This document shows, piece by piece, positions 56,028 to 64,000 of a stretch of 64,000 bases of DNA (the first letter of the stretch is position 1; each line of letters opens with the position of its first letter). The stretch lies in the NCBI GenBank assembly GCA_020631735.1, contig CM036191.1, positions 38,609,335 to 38,673,334 of the forward strand, written 5' to 3'. This DNA comes from Saccharum officinarum (lineage: Eukaryota > Streptophyta > Magnoliopsida > Poales > Poaceae). Made by a program: the position numbers and the translations under genes. Under the pieces are notes generated by a model, which saw only the letters and a list, made by a program, of their open reading frames with translations, did no database searches and was not told the DNA's origin.

Positions 56028-57867
56028 TGAAAGGTCTTGATGGCTAGAGGGGGGTGAATAGCCTATTAAAATTTTCTACAAAGACAAGCTAAACAAGTTT
56101 ATCAATAAAACAAATAGCGAGATGCGAGTTTTGCTTAGCCTACGGGGTGTTTGCAAGCCACCTAACCAATTCACAATTCTAGTAATTGCACTCAACCGCA
56201 CAAGTCAAACCGAGAAGGAAACTACAACTAGCAAGCTACACAAAGAAGCTACTCTAGCAAAGCTAACTAGCTAGCAAAGATAACTAAGAAAGTAATGTGG
56301 AGTTGAGTTAGGAGGGTATCACCGAGGGGCAAAGTATTGAGCCAACCAATATGATCAACAATGAATACCAAGATAACCGAACACCGAGATCAATCAATCA
56401 CAATATGAAAGTGATGACACGAAGATTTATCCCGAGGTTCACGTGCTTGCCGGTCACACACCGAGCCTCTCAAAAGGCGCCACAAGAACCTACCAAATGG
56501 CAAAAGGTTGCAATGACACGAAGCAATTTACTAATGTTGCCTTTGGCGCTTCGCCGAGGTAGGCACAAACCCCTCACAATCACCGGAGGTGGCCAAGAAC
56601 AATCACCAACTCTTGCCAACGCCTCCAAGCTGCTCCAAGCCATCTAGGTGGCGGCAACCACCAAGAGAAACAAGAATCCCGCAGCAAATCAACCACCAAG
56701 TGCCAACTAGATGCAATCTCACAATGCAAATGCACTTGGATCACTCAATCTCACTTCGAATATGCAAAGAAGCAAGAGAGATGAGTGGGAGGGGAGTTGC
56801 TTAGCTCAAAGTGCTCACAAGTATGTCAAATGTCAGAGGGAGAGCCTTGAGCCGGCCAACGAGTATTTATAGACGTACCCCTTCGAATATAGCCGTTAGA
56901 AACTTGAAACAGCCGAAGTCGCGTTGACCGGACGCGCTGGTCCAACTGACCGACGCGCCGGTCGCGCAACAGCTAGTTTCGCGAAGCACTGACCGGACGC
57001 GCCGGTCGCAACGACCGGACGCACCGGTCCCGTAACTGACCGGACGCGCTGGTCAACCTGAGCCGCGCACAACGAACCAGCGACCGGACACGCTGAAGAA
57101 CTGACCGGACGCCACAGTGCCCGCGTCCGGTTGGAGTCCAGTAAGCTCCCTGAACGACCGGACGCGTCCGGTCGCCTGTGACCGGACGCGCCTCGCGTCC
57201 GATCAAACAACTGAAAAACGCGCAGATACTGGACACTGACCGGACACGTCCAGTCAAACAGTGACCGCGTCCGGTCCAGCGTCCGGTCACCACTGTGACC
57301 CCGTTTGCCTCCGTTTCTTTTTCCGTCTTCCGGCGTAGTGGAAAATAGGCATTTTATTTCCCCAAAATTGCCTGAATCCCGCGCTCGCACGCTCGGCGAG
57401 AGAGAGAGATGACCCCAAACCCTCTCTACCGCTTAATACTCCAACGCCATCGCAAATGTGCTAACACCACCAAGTGATCACGTCATGTGTGAGTGTGTTA
57501 GCATTTTCACAATCATTTTTCGAGGCGATATTAGTTCTATCCAAATGCATATGATCATGAAATGCACATCTAGAGGCACTTAGGAGTTCAATAGCCGCGT
57601 CATTCCCCTCTTTATAGTACGGCTATCTATCCTATAATGTAACCACACCCACTAGGTCTTGGTTACTAAAACACAACCCTTAAGCATATACCTTTGCCTT
57701 GATCACGTAGGGTTGCGTCCAAATCCAAGTGTGGCCATCATGATCACCATGTCCATCTTGGCACCAACCTTGGAGTGTACTAATCCTCATATGCTATATA
57801 CAACTTAGGCATGGGATTAGTACTTAGGCATTGTCACTAATTACCAACACCAAACATAGGACTTTCA
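56028..57867 (-). repeat. 5' LTR of Sirevirus copy A
   Basis: 1,840 bp, TGAAAGG...CTTTCA. It lacks about 58 bp between GCTTGCCGG and TCACACACCG (near 56452) that both the 3' LTR of the same copy and copy B retain, and one palindrome unit near 57020. Palindrome array about 56927-57290. Followed by ACGTG. Confidence 0.9.
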
Positions 57868-58120
57868 ACGTGCTACAACGACTCACGAGAGGGAGCAAAC
57901 GTGGCTACCACCCTTGGCGTAGCGGATGCTACGCAGCGGTGAGGACTAGAGCCTGAGCTAGGCCTGCTAGGCCTTAGGCTTCAGTCGGCACATCCTCAAC
58001 ACTGCTCCCCACCAAGGTACTGACCGCCTACCAATATCCCTAAATACTCTAGGAGACAAACCTAGGCTTTGGCTCAAAGACTATCGGCTTGCGTGTCAAG
58101 CTGGTGGTGTGGATGATGAT
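57868..58120 (+). pseudogene. gag: Tat/RIRE2-like Gag middle part (right flank of Sirevirus copy A)
   Basis: After ACGTG the sequence encodes, with frame changes, the part of this Gag type that follows the region at 59315-59531: PRY/TDRLPI-type segment, KYS-like stretch and KDYRLACQAGG near the gap. The first half of the same gag, ending in ACGTG, is found only downstream at 59527-59531. Confidence 0.65.
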
Positions 58121-58220
58121 NNNNNNNNNNNNNNNNNNNNNNNNNNNNNNNNNNNNNNNNNNNNNNNNNNNNNNNNNNNNNNNNNNNNNNNNNNNNNNNN
58201 NNNNNNNNNNNNNNNNNNNN
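58121..58220. other. Assembly gap (100 N)
   Basis: Exactly 100 Ns. On the left is Tat-like gag; on the right is the 5' LTR end of a Tat-like element. Order and distance of the two sides are therefore not secured. Confidence 0.95.
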
Positions 58221-58385
58221 CCCCTACTACGAACCATTTTCAGTGCTATAACACGAGCAACAATAGACTAGACATAGGGACATTTAGCCCAAACCAGTAT
58301 AAACCTTGTGTCCTTTAGCGCACCATCCAGACCTAACGTGCATAAATATAAATTTACTAGCCGGTGTTTGTTCGAAACACCGACA
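58221..58385 (+). repeat. 5' LTR end of a Tat/RIRE2-like gypsy element (partial)
   Basis: The fragment ends ...AACACCGACA (58385), followed after AC by a PBS-like sequence TGGTGCGCTAGGTAGGGG (58388-58405). The upstream part is hidden by the gap. Confidence 0.55.
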
Positions 58386-58387
58386 AC

Positions 58388-58405
58388 TGGTGCGCTAGGT
58401 AGGGG
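58388..58405 (+). promoter_or_regulatory. Putative PBS of Tat/RIRE2-like element
   Basis: TGGTGCGCTAGGTAGGGG directly after an ACA LTR end; starts with TGG as tRNA-complementary PBSs do. The primer tRNA is not assigned. Confidence 0.5.
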
Positions 58406-59531
58406 ACTTTGCGTGTTCCAAACCAAGCCACGGATGGCTAACCACGACATCAGCTGGGTCCTAGGCACACACATGCGCTTCAGGAACCTAGATTTCATCA
58501 TCACGGTGGGAGGAGAGTTGGTACGGGCTCACGCAGCATCCAATCTCTCCCTTGGCCTCAACGACAAGATGCTTGGGCGCCAGCTCGGCGCCTCCCTTGG
58601 GCTGTAGCAGTCCAGGGAGGACCAGTGTCGCCTGCCTTTCCAACGACAATGACATGGCATGACTTCTGGGGAGGGGCTCCTCTCTTCCAAAATGCCACGT
58701 GCAGAGCACCCCGACAGTATTTTCGTTCGGTCTTCTGCAATGCGCGGCGACCGCTGGACACCTTGTGGCACTACGCATGGTTCAGCCGCCTGTGGATAGC
58801 GAGTTCGTGGGGCAAATTGAACACGACATAGAGTCTCTCCAACAAGCTCCTCACGGAGGAGCTAGGATCATCCTCTAGCTCTGACTCTAAGCAGGGGGAG
58901 CCATCACCCTTCCCAAGAATGCTTCATGGCGAAACCCCCGAGGGGCGTGTTGAAAGTGTCTCCGGGGAGGAAGCCACCCCAATAGGTTACCCCCCGACAG
59001 CAAGGCCGCAGGGGAAGCAGCGGCCCATCTCGTGTAAGATGGAGCAACTGAGAGCTCAAAAGCTGGAGATCGACAAGGCCAGACAAGAGCTCGTGAGGGA
59101 ATACATGGAAATCAATCGCGAGATCGAACGTCGTGGAAACGGCGGGCGCGCTCACGCCACGGCCCGTAACGTACACCAAAGGATCATCACCGATGATGGA
59201 GCCCTTCCTCACTTTGCTCGGGCAAGCCAGAACATCGCCGCCATGACGACCTTGCTCCATGGCCTCATAGAGGCCATGACGCCTGAGGATCGCCGAGCCC
59301 ACCAATAAATTCACATGTTGCTCGAACGTGCGGCGGCACAGCAGGTGGAGAGCTCGTTGTCTCAGCAACATGAGCTCGACACTAGTCAGCGTACACCCTC
59401 GGTGCGCCCCGCCAAGGATGCATTAGTACACCAGACACCACTAGGCAGTAGGCAGCACATCGCTGTCCCGGTGCAGCAACATCTCGGCCACAACCATGAC
59501 GCACGCAGCACCATCAACGCTCGTAGACGTG
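58406..59531 (+). pseudogene. gag: Tat/RIRE2-like gypsy Gag N-terminal region (copy 2)
   Basis: Leader then Gag. It shares with 26865-27580 the stretches GETPEGRVES, EQLRAQKLEIDKARQELV, LPHFARASQNIAAMTTLLHGL and HMLLERAAAQQ. TAA at 59306-59308 replaces a sense codon (AAGAA in copy 1, AATAA here). The frame then stays open to the Sirevirus insertion (NARRRV at the end belongs partly to the LTR). It ends with ACGTG (59527-59531), the TSD of Sirevirus copy B. Confidence 0.75.
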
Positions 59532-61445
59532 TGAAAGGTCTTGATGGCTAGAGGGGGGGTGAATAGCCTATTAAAATTTTCTACAAAGACAAGCTAAACA
59601 AGTTTATCAATAAAACAAATAGCGAGATGCGAGTTTTGCTTAGCCTACGGGGTGTTTGCAAGCCACCTAACCAATTCACAATTCTAGTAATTGCACTCAA
59701 CCGCACAAGTCAAACCGAGAAGGAAACTACAACTAGCAAGCTACACAAAGAAGCTACTCTAGCAAAGCTAACTAGCTAGCAAAGATAACTAAGAAAGTAA
59801 TGTGGAGTTGAGTTAGGAGGGTATCACCGAGGGGCGAAGTATTGAGCCAACCAATATGATCAACAATGAATACCAAGATAACCGAACACCGGGATCAATC
59901 AATCACAATATGAAAGTGATGACACGAAGATTTATCCCGAGGTTCACGTGCTTGCCGGCACGCTAGTCCCCGTTGTGTCCCTCTTCACCACGTGGTTCGG
60001 TGGCTAATCGGTCACACACCGAGCCTCTCAAAAGGCGCCACAAGAACCTACCAAATGGCAAAAGGTTGCAATGACACGAGCAATTTACTAATGTTGCCTT
60101 TGGCGCTTCGCCGAGGTAGGCACAAACCCCTCACAATCACCGGAGGTGGCCAAGAACAATCACCAACTCTTGCCAACGCCTCCAAGCTGCTCCAAGCCGT
60201 CTAGGTGGCGGCAACCACCAAGAGAAACAAGAATCCCGCAGCAAATCAACCACCAAGTGCCAACTAGATGCAATCTCACAATGCAAATGCACTTGGATCA
60301 CTCAATCTCACTTCGAATATGCAAAGAAGCAAGAGAGATGAGTGGGAGGGGAGTTGCTTAGCTCAAAGTGCTCACAAGTATGTCAAATGTCGAGAGAGAG
60401 AGCCTTGAGCCGGCCAACGAGTATTTATAGACGTACCCCTTCGAATATAGCCGTTAGAAACTTGAAACAGCCGAAGTCGCGTTGACCGGACGCGCTGGTC
60501 CAACTGACCGGACGCGCCGGTCGCGCAACGGCTAGTTTCGCGAAGCACCGACCGGACGCGCCGGTCGCAACGACCGGACGCGCCGGTCACGACCGGACGC
60601 ACCGGTCCCGTAACTGACCGGACGCGCTGGTCAACCCTGAGCCGCGCACAACGAACCAGCGACCGGACGCGCTGAAGAACTGACCGGACGCCACAGTGCC
60701 CGCGTCCGGTTGGAGTCCAGTAAGCTCCCTGAACGACCGGACGCGTCCGGTCGCCTGTGACCGGACGCGCCTCGCGTCCGATCAAACAACTGAAAAACGC
60801 GCAGATACTGGACACTGACCGGACGCGTCCGGTCAAACAGTGACCGCGTCCGGTCCAGCGTCCGGTCACCACTGTGACCCCGTTTGCCTCCGTTTCTTTT
60901 TCCGACTTCCGGCGTAGTGGAAAATAGGCATTTCATTTCCCAAAATTGCCTGAATCCCGCGCTCGCACGCTCGGCGAGAGGGAGAGATGACCCCAAACCT
61001 CTCTACCGCTTAAACTCCAACGCCATCGCAAATGTGCTAACACCACCAAGTGATCACGTCATGTGTGAGTGTGTTAGCATTTTCACAATCATTTTTCGAG
61101 GCGATATTAGTTCTATCCAAATGCATATGATCATGAAATGCACATCTAGAGGCACTTAGGAGTTCAATAGCCGCGTCATTCCCCTCTTTATAGTACGGCT
61201 ATCTATCCTATAATGTAACCACACCCACTAGGTGTCTTGGTTACTAAAACACAACCCTTAAGCATATACCTTTGCCTTGATCACGTAGGGTTGCGTCCAA
61301 ATCCAAGTGTGGCCATCATGATCACCATGTCCATCTTGCCACCAACCTTGGAGTGTACTAATCCTCATATGCTACATACAACTTAGGCATGGGATTAGTA
61401 CTTAGGCATTGTCACTAATTACCAACACCAAACATAGGACTTTCA
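59532..61445 (-). repeat. 3' LTR of Sirevirus copy B
   Basis: 1,914 bp, TGAAAGG...CTTTCA, with the palindrome array at about 60483-60860. Intact outer end with ACGTG before it. Adjoins a PPT (complement of ATCTCCCCCTT, 61446-61456). Confidence 0.92.
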
Positions 61446-62625
61446 ATCTCCCCCTTGTTGGTAATTGGTGACAACCCTTTCACAAAAATGTTATAATAAA
61501 ATTTTGATTGAATCCATGTCACATTGTCCAAGTATATTACCATGTGTAAGAATTATGGACATGTGATCATGAATTCAAATTGATAGCAATGGCTCCCCCT
61601 ACATGTATGCTATATGTTTGGATTTTAGAAGCATACATGTTAGATAGGAAAGATTAGGAGCATTGACTACCAATAGGTGCTAAGTGTTTAAGATTATAGA
61701 CCTTTGAAGCGTGATACCATCGGAGTAGCGATAAACACCATCTTAGCACCTTGTGTAGTTAGATTCCACTTGGAAAAACACAAACATAACTAGAAACCTC
61801 GTGAGATCAACATTATAAGCAAGGCTCTAGTACCACTTTGAAAAACATGAAGCAAGAAAAATCTAACTACTTCCTATTCATGCTAGTACCTTAATGCAAC
61901 ATTCAAATTATACTAGCAAGTCACCACACAAGCAATGTATCGGAGAAAACGGAATGCATAACTATGCATCATACAAATGACGTGCACATGTAAATGCAAC
62001 ATTCATGCTTAAGAGCTTGCTCCCCCTACTTATGTGCTCAAAATTTTAGTTGATCCCCTTCTTTTATCAATTCTCCCCTTTAGGTTTTCTCCCCTTTTAG
62101 AATCTATCTTGTGAACAACATTTTCTCCCCACAACATTTTCTTCCCCTTTGAGTTCTATCTTTGTGAACAATATTTTCTCCCCCTTTGGCACCAATTGAC
62201 CACAAGGAGCAAACTTTAGATAGATTATCATGTTGAAATATGGGGTGAGGATCAAGTTTATGATTCAACCTAGATTGCTTGCATAAATAAAATACTTCGG
62301 TTTGATCCAAGGGCAAGCTTCTTCACACCTCACTAGAAGGGTTATCATGCACCATGTTGAAGCAAATATTTAGACAAGTTTTCTAGATTAAACACTTAGG
62401 ATCACAAGCTACTTAAACAAGTTATATGCTACCACTAGATCATACAAGTCATGGAAACAATAGTGGTACCATATAAACTTCAAATTCATTTGATTTTCAT
62501 GAATGAGCCTAGAACATATAAATTATGACTAGATGCACTAAACAAGTCCTTAGCATAGAATGTATGACATGTCAACCAATTGTACCTTGGGGCTCGAAGG
62601 AGAGGCATGTCATATATGGGGTGCA
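61446..62625 (-). promoter_or_regulatory. Multiple polypurine tract region of Sirevirus copy B
   Basis: Same series of CTCCCC tracts as copy A (near 61449, 61593, 62021, 62073, 62089, 62124, 62143, 62177). No ORF of note. Confidence 0.75.
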
Positions 62626-64000
62626 TCAACTCATGTTGGAGAAGTCAAGTATGTTCAACTCATTCTTTAGCTTGTGAAATCTCTTCTCATCAAGTGGCTT
62701 GGTGAATAGATCGGCTAATTGATCTTCGGTGCCCACACTCTCAATAGCAATGTCACCCTTTTGTTGATGATCTCTAATAAAGTGATGGCGAACATCAATA
62801 TGCTTTGTTCTTTGATGTTGAACCGGATTGTTGGTTAGCTTCACGGCACTTTCATTATCACATAGCAATGGCACATTCTTGAAATTGATTCCAAAATCCT
62901 TCAATGTTGCCTTCATCCACAAGATTTGTGCACAACAACTACCCGCGGCGATGTATTCGGCCTCGGCGGTAGATAGTGCAATACTATTTTGCTTCTTGGA
63001 TGACCATGAGACAAGTGATCTTCCCAACAATTGACAAGTTCCTGAGGTGCTCTTTCTCTCAACTTTGTCACCAGCATAGTCGGAATCCGAATAACCAACT
63101 AGCTCAAAACTAGCACCCTTGGGATACCACAATCCAACATCTTGTGTATGCTTCAAGTACCTCAATATTCTCTTTGTTGCCTTCAAATGACTTTCTCTTG
63201 ATGAGGCTTGAAATCTTGCACACATGCATACACTAAACATCACATCGGGCCTTGATGCCGTCACATAGAGTAGGCTACCAATCATTGATCTATATAGCTT
63301 TTGATCCACCATGTTGCCACTCTTGTCACTATCCAAACTTCCACTAGTGCTCATTGGAGTTGTAATGCCCTTTGCATCTTCCATGCCAAACTTCTTGAGC
63401 ATATCTTTGATGTACTTGGTTTGGCTCACAAATGTACCTTCTTTCATTTGTTTGATTTGAAGTCCAAGAAAGAAACTAAGTTCACCAATCATTGACATTT
63501 CAAATTCCTTGGCCATCATTTTTCCAAACTCATCACAATAATCTTGATTGGTTGAACCGAATATGATATCATCAACATATATTTGCAACACAAACAAGTC
63601 TTTCTCAATCTTCTTGGTGAATAGTGTTGTATCAACTTTGCCCACGACAAATCCTTTGGATAGCAAGAAGTCCCTCAATCTTTCATACCATGCTCTAGGT
63701 GCTTGCTTTAATCCATACAAAGCCTTCCTTAACTTGTATACATGATTGGGTTTCTTGTCATCTTCAAAACCGGAAGGTTGCTCCACATACACCTCCTCTT
63801 GAATGTACCCATTGAGAAATGCACTCTTTACATCCATTTGATATAGCTTTATATTGTGAGCACAAGCATAGGCAAGTAAGATCCTAATTGCTTCCAATCT
63901 TGCAACCGGGGCATAAGTTTCACCAAAGTCAAGACCCTCTATTTGTGTGTAACCTTGAGCCACTAGTCTTGCTTTGTTCCTTACTACTATCCCATCTTGA
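62626..64000 (-). CDS. pol: Sirevirus copy B Pol: RT and RNase H, truncated by window end
   Basis: Open from the window edge to the stop at 62626, with no internal stop. RT motifs [20 protein letters not shown] and YVDDIIFGS, then RNase H ([10 protein letters not shown]). Differs from copy A by Val instead of Met in the LLSKGFV segment. The state of integrase and gag cannot be seen, so whether this copy is intact is unknown. Confidence 0.9.
   Translation of the reverse strand, partial: QDGIVVRNKARLVAQGYTQIEGLDFGETYAPVARLEAIRILLAYACAHNIKLYQMDVKSAFLNGYIQEEVYVEQPSGFEDDKKPNHVYKLRKALYGLKQAPRAWYERLRDFLLSKGFVVGKVDTTLFTKKIEKDLFVLQIYVDDIIFGSTNQDYCDEFGKMMAKEFEMSMIGELSFFLGLQIKQMKEGTFVSQTKYIKDMLKKFGMEDAKGITTPMSTSGSLDSDKSGNMVDQKLYRSMIGSLLYVTASRPDVMFSVCMCARFQASSRESHLKATKRILRYLKHTQDVGLWYPKGASFELVGYSDSDYAGDKVERKSTSGTCQLLGRSLVSWSSKKQNSIALSTAEAEYIAAGSCCAQILWMKATLKDFGINFKNVPLLCDNESAVKLTNNPVQHQRTKHIDVRHHFIRDHQQKGDIAIESVGTEDQLADLFTKPLDEKRFHKLKNELNILDFSNMS

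Larger units (their letters stand above)
47752..57867 (-). mobile_element. Sirevirus copy A (Ty1/copia, gag-pol), 3' LTR truncated
   Basis: Minus-strand element: 5' LTR 56028-57867, PBS 56013-56025, gag (two frames) 55973-53785, pol (two frames) 53742-50542, multiple-PPT tract 49361-50541, truncated 3' LTR 47752-49360. The order PR-IN-RT-RH is copia. The palindromic LTR array, multiple PPTs and long coiled-coil Gag point to the Sirevirus (SIRE/Maximus) lineage. No envelope-like ORF is seen after pol. It is followed by ACGTG (57868-57872), presumably its TSD. Confidence 0.9.
59532..64000 (-). mobile_element. Sirevirus copy B (partial, continues beyond the window)
   Basis: 3' LTR, multiple-PPT tract (61446-62625) and pol 3' part (62626-64000). 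Near-identical to copy A over all shared sequence; visible differences are single bases or 1-bp indels (for example the C-run near 62124 and Val for Met near 63641). Confidence 0.92.

Noticed and set aside
57868..57872. Chance explanation for ACGTG matching 59527-59531
   Set aside because: Five bases alone could match by chance, but the Gag coding sequence also continues from 59531 to 57868, so coincidence is unlikely.

Overview
The window is repeat-rich plant nuclear DNA, most likely from a panicoid (probably andropogonoid) grass. The evidence is nested LTR retrotransposons of grass type, Tourist-like MITEs, a spliced receptor-kinase gene with canonical GT/AG introns, and the absence of bacterial signals. 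Only one host gene is supported: a minus-strand LRR-TM-kinase of nine exons (15817-19638) whose N-terminal ectodomain exons are not found. Almost everything else is retrotransposon, much of it nested.

Layout. (1) 1-522 and 10298-~12465: one minus-strand Ty3/gypsy deletion derivative. Its integrase is split by a complete 9.8-kb Sirevirus-like element (523-10297, TSD GGCGT) that is gag-only and whose 2,253-bp LTRs show a single difference. (2) 12466-15816: gene-poor sequence with a tRNA-like SINE, a Helitron 3' end, an (AAT)n/(AAC)n microsatellite and degenerate tandem repeats. (3) 15817-19638: receptor kinase, with a MITE nested inside another MITE in one intron. (4) 20308-22292: solo Sirevirus LTR (TSD AGAAG). 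(5) 22662-26152: solo 3.5-kb gypsy-type LTR (TSD ATCAT). (6) 26158-27588 and 47301-47751: pieces of a Tat/RIRE2-like gypsy gag region. They are interrupted by a 19.7-kb tandem chromovirus with the order LTR-internal-LTR-internal-LTR (27589-47300), which contains a 100-N gap. (7) 47752-57867: Sirevirus copy A with gag and pol, its 3' LTR truncated. (8) 57868-59531: Tat-like gag pieces around a second N gap. (9) 59532-64000: Sirevirus copy B, which runs off the window.

The most unusual item is in the tandem chromovirus. Ahead of gag-pol it carries a separate ORF (32337-33368, one internal TAG) whose first residues closely copy the histone H3 N-terminal tail (TRTKQTARKSTG), followed by a non-histone domain, a coiled coil and an acidic tail. 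The same element's pol ends in a chromodomain-like segment, so one element encodes both an H3-tail look-alike and a probable chromatin reader. Each LTR has a TATA-like box, a GC-rich leader and a CAG|GTGAGG donor. The H3-like ORF and gag both start directly after CAG, which suggests alternative splicing selects between them.

A second structural surprise is that the two halves of a Tat-like gag, split by a Sirevirus with TSD ACGTG, appear in the wrong order (57868-58120, then 58221-59531). This means either a tandem duplication or a misjoin at the N gap.
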